58,938 nucleotides of DNA, taken from NCBI GenBank assembly GCA_015523565.1, contig WAKA01000122.1, forward strand, positions 1 through 58,938. The letters run 5' to 3'. Origin of the DNA: Candidatus Heimdallarchaeota archaeon (GTDB lineage Archaea; Asgardarchaeota; Heimdallarchaeia; Heimdallarchaeales; Kariarchaeaceae). Position 1 is the stretch's first letter; every line of letters begins with the position of its first letter. Shown one piece after another: positions 17,621-26,342 of this stretch. Under the pieces are notes generated by a model, which did not search any database, was not told where the DNA came from, and saw only the letters and a list, made by a program, of their open reading frames with translations. The position numbers and the translations under genes are program-made.

Positions 17621-18796
17621 TCACCTCTCATTACTCAAGATATGAACAACATGGTGAGTTGCAAAACCTGCAAGATTATGGGTAAGTCCGATTCTTGCAT
17701 CATCAACCTGTCTTTTGCCAGCCTTCCCTCTAAGTTGGGTAGTGATTTCCACAATTTGTGCAATACCTGTTGCACCAATTGGATGACCTTTTGCTTTTAA
17801 TCCACCAGAGGTATTGACAGGAAGACTTCCGTCAAGTCTGGATTCCCCATCCTCGATAAATTTACCGCCATTACCCTTTTTAGTGAAACCAAGATCCTCA
17901 TATTCGATTATTTCCGCAATAGTGAAGCAATCATGTGTTTCTGCCACATCTATATCTTTTGGTTCAACATTTGCCATTTTGTAAGCATCTTTGGCGGCTC
18001 TTTTTAGGGCATGCCATTCAGTAATTGAAGGCATGTTGGATATGCCTAACGATGGTTCTATTGATTGACCAGCGCCTTTTATCCAAATTGGTTGATCAGT
18101 GTACTTTTTTGCCAAGTCTCCACGGGTCAAAACAACAGCTGCGCCACCATCAGTTATAGGAGAGCAATCAAAAAGATTTAAGGGATCCGCAACCATCCTT
18201 GCATTCATTGCCTTCTCTAAACTGATTTCCCCCATTGAGTGGAACTGGGCCTTTTCATTTTTTGCGGCGTTACTATGGTTTTTGACGGCAACCATGGAAA
18301 GTTGTTCTCTTGTGGTTCCATATTCTTTCATATGTTTCCTTGCGGCAAGCGCAAATCCAGAATAAGCGGTGATGCCATTTATGGATTCATATTCAACATC
18401 AGGAACAATACAAAGCCCCTTATTTGCTTGTCGTGGATTATGAGTCATTTTTTCAAGTCCAACAACGACAGCAGTGTCTATCATTCCAGATTTGATTGCA
18501 GCCCATGCATTTCTGATAGCTGTGGAACCAGAACTGCATGCCATTTCAATTCTAGATACAATTTTTGGAGTTACTCCAAGTTCCTGTGCAGCGAGGTTTC
18601 CAACATGTGCTTGATCAACAGTAAGTTCAGGCATTGAAGCAGAAACATAAAGTCCTTCCACATCCTCAGGATGGATTTCATCCATTGTGAGAAACGCTTC
18701 GGAAGCAGCTTCCGCCAATAATTCACGATAGGTGACATCATGTCTTTTTCCGAATTTGGTCACACCCGCACCAACAATTGCAATATCGGATGTCAT
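17621..18796 (-). CDS. Archaeal (SCP-x-like) thiolase
   Basis: A thiolase-superfamily enzyme, 391 residues, of the archaeal/SCP-x type. Nucleophilic Cys87 in EMACSSGS, HDCF in the middle (ETHDCFTIAEI), and the catalytic histidine motif GGLKAKGHPIGATG are present; the C-terminal LTHNLAGFATHHVVHIL replaces the usual second-cysteine motif, as is common in this subfamily. Likely acetoacetyl-CoA thiolase or ketoacyl-CoA thiolase working with the DUF35 protein encoded immediately downstream. Starts at ATG with an AT-rich upstream region and no clear Shine-Dalgarno. Confidence 0.88.
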   Translation of the reverse strand: MTSDIAIVGAGVTKFGKRHDVTYRELLAEAASEAFLTMDEIHPEDVEGLYVSASMPELTVDQAHVGNLAAQELGVTPKIVSRIEMACSSGSTAIRNAWAAIKSGMIDTAVVVGLEKMTHNPRQANKGLCIVPDVEYESINGITAYSGFALAARKHMKEYGTTREQLSMVAVKNHSNAAKNEKAQFHSMGEISLEKAMNARMVADPLNLFDCSPITDGGAAVVLTRGDLAKKYTDQPIWIKGAGQSIEPSLGISNMPSITEWHALKRAAKDAYKMANVEPKDIDVAETHDCFTIAEIIEYEDLGFTKKGNGGKFIEDGESRLDGSLPVNTSGGLKAKGHPIGATGIAQIVEITTQLRGKAGKRQVDDARIGLTHNLAGFATHHVVHILSNER

Positions 18797-18853
18797 TATT
18801 GAATTTTTAATATCAAGAAATTAAAATGGTTGGTTTCAAAATTTAAATTTTGA

Positions 18854-21220
18854 TTAAGTAAATAAGATGCAATCGCCAATAGTAGCCAAAGCAGGACAAA
18901 GTTTATGCTTATATTTTCGATGGACTGTCAAGATAGGTTCAATATCGACAAACAATGCAATAAGATTTATTTCAGCCAATGGAGTCAAATCAAGGGTTTC
19001 GAACCGATTATCAGTTAAATCCAAACTTTCAAGATCTATACCATTTAAGGGAGTAAGGTCTAAATATTCAAGAAGATTGCCCTTTAGGGTCAAAAATCTT
19101 AGGTTTTTAAGATAATGAAGGGGGGAAAGGTCTATATATTTAAGAAAATTGTCATTAAGATATAGGTCTTCCAAATTCAGTAATTTGCTCAAAGGACTCA
19201 AATCAATTTTTGTCAGCAGATTTTCCTGCAAATGAATTGATTGCAGGGACATACAACCAGACAAGGGATTCAGGTCTATACTCGTCAATTCATTTTTACT
19301 CAAGTAAAGTGATGTAAGAGTATGATGGTTGGTCAATGGTGACAAATCAATTGATTTTAGTTTATTCCCATGCAATGAAAGTGTAGCAAGATTTTTACAG
19401 GAACTTAGACTGGAGATATCTACAAAATGAAGGTTATTGTCATCCAAATTAAGTTCCTTAAGCTCATGTGTTTCTTGTAAGGGTTCTAAATCAATGGAAC
19501 TAAGGAAATTATCATTCAAAAAGAGGAATTCAATGGACGTAAGGTAAGTAAGCGGCTTTAAATCTATTTCTGAAAGAAGATTGCTTGACAATGAAAGTAA
19601 TTTTAAATTTGGAAATTTCATCAAGGTTGTAAGATTGATTTTTGACAAAAGATTATTGCTAAGATAAAATTTTTCCAGATTTGTCAAATACATAGTGTCT
19701 GGAATTTCAATTGTTTCAATCTTGTTGTTGGAAAAGTCAAGAACTCTAAGAAATTCATGGTTGGTAAGGGGTTCCAAATCTACTTTTGTCAGTTCATTTT
19801 CAGAACAAATAAGTCGTTCAAGAATAATAATATCACGGAGGGGTTCCAAATCCAATTCACGCAAATAGTTTGAACGTACATTCAATTGTGTCAGGGAAGT
19901 GAATTGCAATGGTTCAAGATCAAGGGAGAAAAGCTCGTTTTCATAAAGGAAAAGTTCCTCCAAGTTTTCACATTCTTCCAATGGGGTAAGGTCTATTGTC
20001 GTTAATTTGTTTGAATGCAATGCAAGAACCTTTAAATTCAGTTTTTCTGCCAATGGGCTTAAATCAAGGCTGGAAAGTTCATTTTCAGATAAATAAAGTA
20101 TTTCAAGGTCTTCCGAATTGGATAATGGTCTTAAATCCAATTTCTTGAGTTGGTTTTTATGAAGATAAAGAGAATTAAGGTTTAATTCCTCCAATGGAGA
20201 AAGATCTATTGCCATAAGTTTATTTGAGTAGGCAGATATCTTTTTTAGGTTTTTACTATTCTTAAGAGGGCTCAAATCAAGAGTTTCTAGACTGTTTTTA
20301 TAAAGGTAGAGTTCTTCAAGACCGATACAATCACTTAATGGAGAAAGATCAATTTTTGTGATTTTCGTTTCATTAATTGCCAGCAAATTAAGATTGTGGG
20401 CGATTTTTAGAAATCCCAAGTCAACTTTGGTAAGTGGATTGCTTCCGAGCCATAATTTTCTCAAATTTGCACATTTTTTTAATGGAGAAAGATTGACTTT
20501 TTCGAGCTTGTTTTCTGAAATGTTCAGGGTCTCCAATGACGTCCAATTTGCAAGACTTGTAAAATCAATACGTGTAAGAAGATTATTCCCTAAGTTCAAA
20601 TATTTTAATTTTGTACAATCCTTCAAAGGAGTCAAATCTATCGTTAAAATTTGATTTGAATTCAATCCAAGAATTTCCAGTTCCTTGAGTGATTGAAGTG
20701 GTTTGAGATTGACGTTAAACAGGAAATTATGTGAAATAACAAAGATCTTCAAGTTCGGGAAATTCTTCAGTGTTTCAAAGTTAAAATGGGAGATTTCATT
20801 ATGATCAAGCCAAATTTCCTGAAGTGTATCAGAATTATATTTAATCGGGAAAGCAACATCAGTCAACTTATTCCGTGAAAGTACAAGTTTTTTCAGGTTT
20901 TTTAGTTTCTCTATGCCATTGAAATCTATGTAAGACAAACCATTCTTGTCAATCCAGACAACTTCAAGTGTCGGGGCATATGCAAGTTGTTCAAATGAAA
21001 GAGAAAAAAGGTGATTTCCACTAAGCTTTAAATATTTGAGGGAGGACATTTCTTTTAACGATTCAAAAGAAAGTGAAATGAGATTGAAATTTGAAAGATC
21101 CAAGGCCTCTGCATCTGGATCCACTTCAAAAGCAATGGATTTTCCTTCAAGTTCAGATCCAGTGAAAGTGACCATAAGCAAATCTTGATTGGAATAGCTA
21201 TAAAGATTCTGGATTGCCAA
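18854..21220 (-). CDS. Leucine-rich repeat protein (about 30 LRRs)
   Basis: A 788-residue solenoid of about 30 leucine-rich repeats, 22-24 residues each, with consensus LxxLxLxxNxLxxIDLxPLxxC. A short N-terminal beta cap precedes them, and the C-terminal cap contains two cysteines (KHKLCPALATIGDCILFT). No signal peptide, so it is probably cytoplasmic. Such long 'IDLSPL' LRR proteins look eukaryote-like and are frequent in Asgard genomes; they serve protein-protein binding. The track start is TTG 21220, 3 nt after the stop of the upstream glycosylase gene, suggesting translational coupling. No kinase or GTPase domain is attached. Binding partner unknown. Confidence 0.85.
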   Translation of the reverse strand: MAIQNLYSYSNQDLLMVTFTGSELEGKSIAFEVDPDAEALDLSNFNLISLSFESLKEMSSLKYLKLSGNHLFSLSFEQLAYAPTLEVVWIDKNGLSYIDFNGIEKLKNLKKLVLSRNKLTDVAFPIKYNSDTLQEIWLDHNEISHFNFETLKNFPNLKIFVISHNFLFNVNLKPLQSLKELEILGLNSNQILTIDLTPLKDCTKLKYLNLGNNLLTRIDFTSLANWTSLETLNISENKLEKVNLSPLKKCANLRKLWLGSNPLTKVDLGFLKIAHNLNLLAINETKITKIDLSPLSDCIGLEELYLYKNSLETLDLSPLKNSKNLKKISAYSNKLMAIDLSPLEELNLNSLYLHKNQLKKLDLRPLSNSEDLEILYLSENELSSLDLSPLAEKLNLKVLALHSNKLTTIDLTPLEECENLEELFLYENELFSLDLEPLQFTSLTQLNVRSNYLRELDLEPLRDIIILERLICSENELTKVDLEPLTNHEFLRVLDFSNNKIETIEIPDTMYLTNLEKFYLSNNLLSKINLTTLMKFPNLKLLSLSSNLLSEIDLKPLTYLTSIEFLFLNDNFLSSIDLEPLQETHELKELNLDDNNLHFVDISSLSSCKNLATLSLHGNKLKSIDLSPLTNHHTLTSLYLSKNELTSIDLNPLSGCMSLQSIHLQENLLTKIDLSPLSKLLNLEDLYLNDNFLKYIDLSPLHYLKNLRFLTLKGNLLEYLDLTPLNGIDLESLDLTDNRFETLDLTPLAEINLIALFVDIEPILTVHRKYKHKLCPALATIGDCILFT

Positions 21221-21223
21221 ATT

Positions 21224-22147
21224 TTACTTGTAAACATCAAAATCCTCATGAAGTTTTTTTAGAAAAACAGGCGCGTGATATGTTGCCAACACTTGGATTA
21301 CAAGTGCAGGTATTGGTTTAAAACGTTCCATAAAATAAGTATAAGTGTCCAAATTGATTTCATCAGGCAATGAATATAAATCATGGAGCACCTCAGTAAT
21401 AAAAATATCGTATATCGGATAAGTGTAGATTCTAGCGCAGTATGTCATTAAAGCTCTAGCCATAAACTCTTTAATACCAGGCATATACCTGAGTTTTTTG
21501 AATCCTCTTTCAGGAACAGGATAATAAGTAAATATTTCAGCATCTTCAATTGCCTGTACAGAGTTATAAAAATGCGTTACATTCCCTTTTACACCAAATT
21601 TTCTCCAGTCATCAATGCTAATGGCAAGCAATGTTTCCCTCGAGGGAAATGAAAAACGTTTGGAATTCCAAGAAAGTCTATTTCCGTAAGTTTCCATGAA
21701 TTTTTTCATTAGAATATAGTTTTTGGGAACAGGGAAGTATTTTGAAAAAAGGATTTGCATGAATGCCTCATCAAAATTTGAATTGGCAAATAACCTGAAT
21801 CCAGGAACACTGAACAATGCTTTTTTGAAAACAGGGTCTTTTGCAGCAATTACTTTTAACGGTCTGAGATTTTCTTCCAATCCCAATTCAAATTTCAATC
21901 GTTCACGGATTTCCTTGATTTCCTTTTCATTCAACGCCTCTTCAGAGTGAACACGAACAGACATTTCAGTTGAAGGTCGAACTGGTTGGTAAACAATAGC
22001 ATTGCATACTTTACCAGTATAAAGATTAAAAACACGATCCCATTGGTCTGATCCCATTGGAGTATATACAAAGAGATATGGTTTGAAAATACCTATATCT
22101 ATTGGAATCGTTGTTTCCAAAGTGAATTCTTCTGTAAAGATTGCCAT
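21224..22147 (-). CDS. AlkA-like HhH-GPD DNA glycosylase family protein
   Basis: A 307-residue protein with the layout of the 3-methyladenine DNA glycosylase II (AlkA) group: a beta-rich N-terminal domain (1-70), the segment LRPLKVIAAKDPVFKKAL..GFRLF (90-120) matching the family's 'DPVL..L....G.R', the helical core NFDEAFMQILFSKYF, the SRETLLAISIDDWRKFGVKGNVTHFYNSV region, and LRYMPGIKEFMARALMTYCARIYTYPIYDIF, where MPGI is the hairpin and Asp247 may be the catalytic aspartate. Core helices are quite diverged, so activity and substrate are uncertain. First gene of a two-gene operon with the LRR protein. Confidence 0.65.
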   Translation of the reverse strand: MAIFTEEFTLETTIPIDIGIFKPYLFVYTPMGSDQWDRVFNLYTGKVCNAIVYQPVRPSTEMSVRVHSEEALNEKEIKEIRERLKFELGLEENLRPLKVIAAKDPVFKKALFSVPGFRLFANSNFDEAFMQILFSKYFPVPKNYILMKKFMETYGNRLSWNSKRFSFPSRETLLAISIDDWRKFGVKGNVTHFYNSVQAIEDAEIFTYYPVPERGFKKLRYMPGIKEFMARALMTYCARIYTYPIYDIFITEVLHDLYSLPDEINLDTYTYFMERFKPIPALVIQVLATYHAPVFLKKLHEDFDVYK

Positions 22148-22190
22148 GTATCCTGATTTAATAGTTTAGAGAAGGTAAATTTTAAGCTTG

Positions 22191-23117
22191 TTATTCTTTT
22201 TCTTCTTTGAGCAAGCCGTGGTTGATAAGCATCTTGAATTCTTCGAAACCCAATCGTTCTCCAGCCTCGTATTTCTTTTTCACAAGTGTTGCCTTTAGCA
22301 GGGTTTCTTCCTCTTGTTTCTTCTTCAGGTCTTGTTGTTCTTTTCTCTTTTCCTTGCTTGTCTTTTCGCCAAGCTCTTTCCTAATTGCATCAGCCTCTTT
22401 CGTGACTTTGTTGATTTCAGCCCTGATTTCACGGATCTTATCATACATTTCTTGGACGAGCCTATGTTGTTCATCAGCCAATTTCTTGTATTCATTGGAC
22501 TCGTTAAGCAGTTCAATCATTCGGTCATGATGTTTCTGGGATTGTTCGGCAAGCTTTGTCACTTTTTTGTGATGGGCTCGTGCATTGTTTCGATGCATTC
22601 TCAGCCTTTGTTGGATGGCACGCATTTCTCCTTTCAGCTCGGTAGCGCTAGCCATGGTTTCAAGTTTGGTATAAAGGTTTTCCAATTCCTTTATGTATTC
22701 TTTTTCCTCCTCTTTCGTAAGGTCAGGCTTTGTCTCCATCTCAAGTTCAATCTTGTTGATTTTATCCATGATTCGCTTTGTTTGATTGCGTCCTGCCTTG
22801 CTAAGGGAGATACCCTTTTCTTCCATTTGTTTTTCCAAGGCTTCAAGCTCAGCAAGCGCTTTTGCCGCATCTTCTTTACTCATATCACGTAAGGCCTTTT
22901 CAAGTTTCACTTCCTCATTGATTTTGTCTCGTTCCTCACGTTCTTTCTGAGCGGCCAAGAATGCCTCTTTTGCCTTAGTATTATATTCTGTTCTCTTTTC
23001 ACGGTATTCAGCTCGCTTAGCTTCGTATTCTCTTACTTCATTGATTAATGCCTTGCGCTTTTCTCTCAATTCATTGAGCAGTGTTCTTTCTTTTTTGATG
23101 TCCATTGTGGCTGACAA
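22191..23117 (-). CDS. Archaeal coiled-coil protein, COG1340-like
   Basis: A 308-residue highly charged coiled coil (KAKEAFLAAQKEREERDKINEEVK, LAELEALEKQMEEKGIS, conserved-looking ending GERLGFEEFKMLINHGLL) matching the archaeal coiled-coil family often filed as COG1340 and sometimes misnamed phosphoserine phosphatase. No phosphatase motifs are present. Start is TTG 23117 (GGGTGA 6 nt upstream) or ATG 23105 (MDIKKER). A hairpin-forming sequence lies about 35 nt upstream of the start. Function unknown; broadly conserved in archaea. Confidence 0.75.
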   Translation of the reverse strand: MSATMDIKKERTLLNELREKRKALINEVREYEAKRAEYREKRTEYNTKAKEAFLAAQKEREERDKINEEVKLEKALRDMSKEDAAKALAELEALEKQMEEKGISLSKAGRNQTKRIMDKINKIELEMETKPDLTKEEEKEYIKELENLYTKLETMASATELKGEMRAIQQRLRMHRNNARAHHKKVTKLAEQSQKHHDRMIELLNESNEYKKLADEQHRLVQEMYDKIREIRAEINKVTKEADAIRKELGEKTSKEKRKEQQDLKKKQEEETLLKATLVKKKYEAGERLGFEEFKMLINHGLLKEEKE

Positions 23118-23447
23118 AATTATTCACCCTTAAAAAGCCATGTACAGTTGGATTCAATTCGGCAATAGCATCTCTGGTTGAATTTAATAGAATGCCGAGT
23201 TGAAACCCACATACTATAATTGCGTATTAATTGGTTTAATATAAACAAGTCGATATAAAACAGATAGATGATTCAGATTTTCCTATCAGACTTTCAATTG
23301 TGCATTCGACACATCATTGGAGGTTATTTCCCACAAATATGTGTGGACAGACAATACAATCTAAGAGAAAATTGTTTCATCACTCAGCTTAAATCAATTC
23401 CCTTTAGCATAATTGATAAAAACTTCAAATAATATGACAATCCATAA
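23118..23447. other. 330-bp divergent intergenic region
   Basis: The largest gap in the window, between the COG1340 gene (leftward) and metK (rightward). It must hold both promoters. It contains a 12-bp inverted repeat (23153-23204) and a smaller CCACA-TGTGG palindrome at 23331-23346. No ORF with coding character, no tRNA cloverleaf and no recognisable SAM riboswitch core were seen. Confidence 0.6.
23153..23204. repeat. 12-bp inverted repeat / potential RNA hairpin
   Basis: TTCAATTCGGCA (23153-23164) pairs fully with TGCCGAGTTGAA (23193-23204) as RNA, with one U-G pair and a 28-nt loop. Read leftward, it falls in the 5' region of the COG1340 gene, about 35 nt before its start. It could be an operator, a leader hairpin or a small RNA. 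Confidence 0.55.
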
Positions 23448-24578
23448 ATGTCACGAAAATTAATTTTTAGCTCAGAATCTGTTACAGAAGGTCATCCAGA
23501 TAAAATTGCAGATCAAATATCTGACGCAGTGTTGGATGCAATGTTGAAAGACGATCCAGATTCTCGCGTTGCATGTGAAACATTTGTAACAACAGGGATG
23601 ATTCTTATTGGTGGCGAGATTTCTACGGATACTTATGTAAACCTTAACCATTTGGCCAGAGAAGTGGCAAAGGATATAGGATATGTGCATCCAGACATGG
23701 GATTTTATTATAAGGACATTACAGTCCTCAATGTCATACATGAACAGTCGGTAGATATTGCACAGGGAGTAGTAAAGCCAACTCCAGAAGAACAGGGAGC
23801 TGGTGACCAAGGCATTATGTTTGGTTACGCCATTGACCATACAGAAACCCTAATGCCAGTGCCTATCACATTAGCCCATGGTTTGACAAAAGGAATGGCT
23901 GAGTTAAGAAAATCAAAGAAAATTGAGTATTTGCGTCCAGACGGAAAATCTCAAGTTGCTATGAAATATGAAGACGGAAAACCAATAGAGGCAGTCAAAA
24001 TTGTAATTGCGGCACAACATGAAGAGGGGGTTTCACAGGAAAAGATTAAGGAAGATCTTACAGAATATCTTATCAAGCCCGTCCTTGGAGAGTATTATAG
24101 TGATAACACAGAAGTGATTGTAAATGGAACAGGCAAATTTGTCATTGGAGGCCCTCACGGGGATGCAGGACTGACTGGACGAAAAATTATTGTGGATACC
24201 TATGGAGGGGCAGGATATCATGGAGGAGGAGCATTTTCTGGAAAAGATCCCTCAAAGGTAGATAGATCGGGATCCTATGTTGCAAGATATATTGCCAAGA
24301 ATATTGTTGATGCAGGATATGCAAGTGAAGTGAATGTCCAAATTGCCTATTCAATAGGAGTTCCTGAGCCATTTTCATTCTATGTGGATACAAAGGGTAC
24401 AGGGACAATCCCTGATGAGGAAATTGAAAAGAAGGTATTGAAAGAGATAGACTTGAGACCAGGATTGATAATTGAAAGATTGAACCTGAAACGACCCATT
24501 TATAGATCAACGGCAACATATGGGCATTTTGGAAGAGAAGACTTGGACGTAAGTTGGGAAAAACGAGATCTCTTTTAA
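23448..24578 (+). CDS. metK: S-adenosylmethionine synthetase, bacterial/eukaryal type
   Basis: Makes S-adenosylmethionine from ATP and methionine. It is the bacterial/eukaryal MAT type: SVTEGHPDKIADQISDAVLD at the N-terminus, the GAGDQG hexapeptide, GGPHGDAGLTGRKIIVDTYGG, and the signature loop GGGAFSGKDPSKVDRS. Most archaea carry a separate, very diverged archaeal MAT lacking these signatures, so this copy suggests an old transfer from bacteria. Length of 376 is normal. Codon use looks like its neighbours. The stop overlaps the convergent asnS stop by 4 nt. Confidence 0.95.
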   Translation: MSRKLIFSSESVTEGHPDKIADQISDAVLDAMLKDDPDSRVACETFVTTGMILIGGEISTDTYVNLNHLAREVAKDIGYVHPDMGFYYKDITVLNVIHEQSVDIAQGVVKPTPEEQGAGDQGIMFGYAIDHTETLMPVPITLAHGLTKGMAELRKSKKIEYLRPDGKSQVAMKYEDGKPIEAVKIVIAAQHEEGVSQEKIKEDLTEYLIKPVLGEYYSDNTEVIVNGTGKFVIGGPHGDAGLTGRKIIVDTYGGAGYHGGGAFSGKDPSKVDRSGSYVARYIAKNIVDAGYASEVNVQIAYSIGVPEPFSFYVDTKGTGTIPDEEIEKKVLKEIDLRPGLIIERLNLKRPIYRSTATYGHFGREDLDVSWEKRDLF

Positions 24579-25885
24579 GGAGAAATCCTGTTCAACATTC
24601 TTGGATAAAGTGTAGCCTCACGGATATGGTCAAGTCCAAGTATCCATTGAACAAAACGTTCCAATCCAAGACCAAAACCGCTGTGTGGAACAGAACCATA
24701 TTTCCTTAGGTCCATGTACCAATAATAATCATCAGGATTGAGAGGTGGATCCATACTTTTCATTCTTTCTAGCATACTTTCAATATCTGTTTCCCTTTCT
24801 CCAGATCCAATAATCTCCCCTAGACCCGGAAATATGAAATCCGCAGAATTTGTTACTTCGGGGTTTTTCTCGTTGATTTTATGATAGAACGGTTTCATTT
24901 TTGTTGGGAAATGACAGAGAATAATTGGAACACCAAAATGTTCAACTAGAGTTCGTTCAGGAGCATCGGAGATATCTTCACCATATTCTATTTCAATGCC
25001 TTTCTCCTTAAGAATTTCAAGTGCCTCTTTATAAGTCACTCTCGGAAAGGGTTTTGTTGGGATTTCCAAATTCCTTCCAAACAAATCAAGAAGTTCCTTG
25101 TCATTTTCCTTGACTTTCTTCAATACATAGATGATATAATCTTCAAGATAATCAAGAAGCCCTTCAAAATCCATGAATGCATATTCGCCTTCTACATGTG
25201 TATATTCTGTGAGATGTCTGCGAGTCCTGCTTTTCTCAGCACGATAAGAGGGTAAGATACAGAAAACATCCCTTAGAGAAAAGATTGCAGTTTCAAGATA
25301 AAGTTGGGAGGATTGAGTAAGATAGGCTTTCCTATTGAAATACTGAATTTCAAATAGTTCTGCACCACCCTCTGCTTGAGCCTCAACGATTGTAGGGGGG
25401 GTAACTTCAACAGCACCCCTTGAATTGAAAAATTCTCTGGAATATTGAAGAACCTTTGCACGCAATCGAAGAATGGAGGATGTTCTGGGGCCTCGAATTA
25501 CAATATGGCGTTTTGAAAGTTTTGTGTCAGCACCCGCATCGGGAGGGACAAGCTGATCAAATTCTTCAGCAGAAGGATGAAGAATTTCAATTGTCTTTAC
25601 AAGCAATTCAAATCCATATTTTGCTCGTTTATCTTCCTTTAGTTCTCCTTTGGCAAATAATGATGCACCCCTATAAAGACCCGCCACATCTGAGAAATCT
25701 GGTGACTCAAGAACATTTTTTTTGACGGTCAACTGCAAGGTTTTATAGGTACTTCCATCAAACATCTCTATGAAAATCAGTTTCCCCTGTTTTCGGATTT
25801 GCCATATCCAACCTGCAATGACTATTTCTTTGCCAACATGCTTATCTAAGTCAACAATTTTAACTAAATTGCTTGGAATTGCCAT
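24575..25885 (-). CDS. asnS: Asparaginyl-tRNA synthetase
   Basis: A class IIb aminoacyl-tRNA synthetase of 436 residues. An OB-fold anticodon-binding domain (VGKEIVIAGWIWQIRKQGKLIFIEMFDGS) precedes the catalytic core: motif 2 region FCILPSYRAEKSRTRRHLTEYTHVEGEYAF, then IIGSGERETDIE, and the AsnRS-type motif 3 stretch YYWYMDLRKYGSVPHSGFGLGLERFVQWILG. The YGSVPHSGFG element favours AsnRS over AspRS. The presence of the anticodon domain argues against the archaeal asparagine-synthetase paralogue. A single gene with ATG start. Confidence 0.9.
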   Translation of the reverse strand: MAIPSNLVKIVDLDKHVGKEIVIAGWIWQIRKQGKLIFIEMFDGSTYKTLQLTVKKNVLESPDFSDVAGLYRGASLFAKGELKEDKRAKYGFELLVKTIEILHPSAEEFDQLVPPDAGADTKLSKRHIVIRGPRTSSILRLRAKVLQYSREFFNSRGAVEVTPPTIVEAQAEGGAELFEIQYFNRKAYLTQSSQLYLETAIFSLRDVFCILPSYRAEKSRTRRHLTEYTHVEGEYAFMDFEGLLDYLEDYIIYVLKKVKENDKELLDLFGRNLEIPTKPFPRVTYKEALEILKEKGIEIEYGEDISDAPERTLVEHFGVPIILCHFPTKMKPFYHKINEKNPEVTNSADFIFPGLGEIIGSGERETDIESMLERMKSMDPPLNPDDYYWYMDLRKYGSVPHSGFGLGLERFVQWILGLDHIREATLYPRMLNRISP

Positions 25886-25971
25886 TTTTTGATCTAAGTT
25901 GCAGAGAATTCTAATACCTATTAAAGTGTCGGTATGAATTGCAATCGGTTTTAAATAATCTTTTACAGATT

Positions 25972-26259
25972 TTAAGAGGCAGGTTCAGAAACCTCTATTT
26001 TTTCCAATTCATCAACATCCCAGACTTCAGGAGGTGGTGTGACAATCAAGGTAAATCCTATCCAAGCAGTAATAGCCAAAACACCAATGGTCATTACAAG
26101 AACTGGAATTGCAAGTGCCCAATAAACTGTGGTTTGGGTAAATACCAGATTTGGATCTGTTGATGTCAACGGGATAACAACACCGAAATAGATTTCAGCC
26201 ACAATCAGTGCAATGCTTACAAGTGTAAGGATAAATCCGATAATTTTATCGTTGCTCAT
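25972..26259 (-). CDS. Two-TM small membrane protein
   Basis: 95 residues with two hydrophobic helices (IIGFILTLVSIALIVAEIYFGVVI and VYWALAIPVLVMTIGVLAITAWIGFTLIV) and an acidic C-terminal tail (EVWDVDELEKIEVSE). It lies downstream of the ABC exporter genes on the same strand but about 80 nt away. No family recognised. Confidence 0.55.
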   Translation of the reverse strand: MSNDKIIGFILTLVSIALIVAEIYFGVVIPLTSTDPNLVFTQTTVYWALAIPVLVMTIGVLAITAWIGFTLIVTPPPEVWDVDELEKIEVSEPAS

Positions 26260-26342
26260 ATGACGAATGTCGAGAGTAAGAATAAATAGATTACTCTATT
26301 GAATGAAAAAATAGCATTATTCATTGAACAATTGTAGGATAC

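Noticed and set aside
22314-22892. 192-aa Phe/Leu-rich ORF antisense to the coiled-coil gene
   Set aside because: Reverse complement of Lys/Glu codons gives Phe/Leu/Ser; typical shadow of a coiled coil.
23118-23447. SAM riboswitch upstream of metK
   Set aside because: The gap holds a hairpin, but no SAM-class conserved core was recognised, and the hairpin is about 240 nt from metK, closer to the opposite gene.
24187-24519. 110-aa ORF antisense to metK
   Set aside because: Lies within strongly conserved metK coding sequence and has no family signal.
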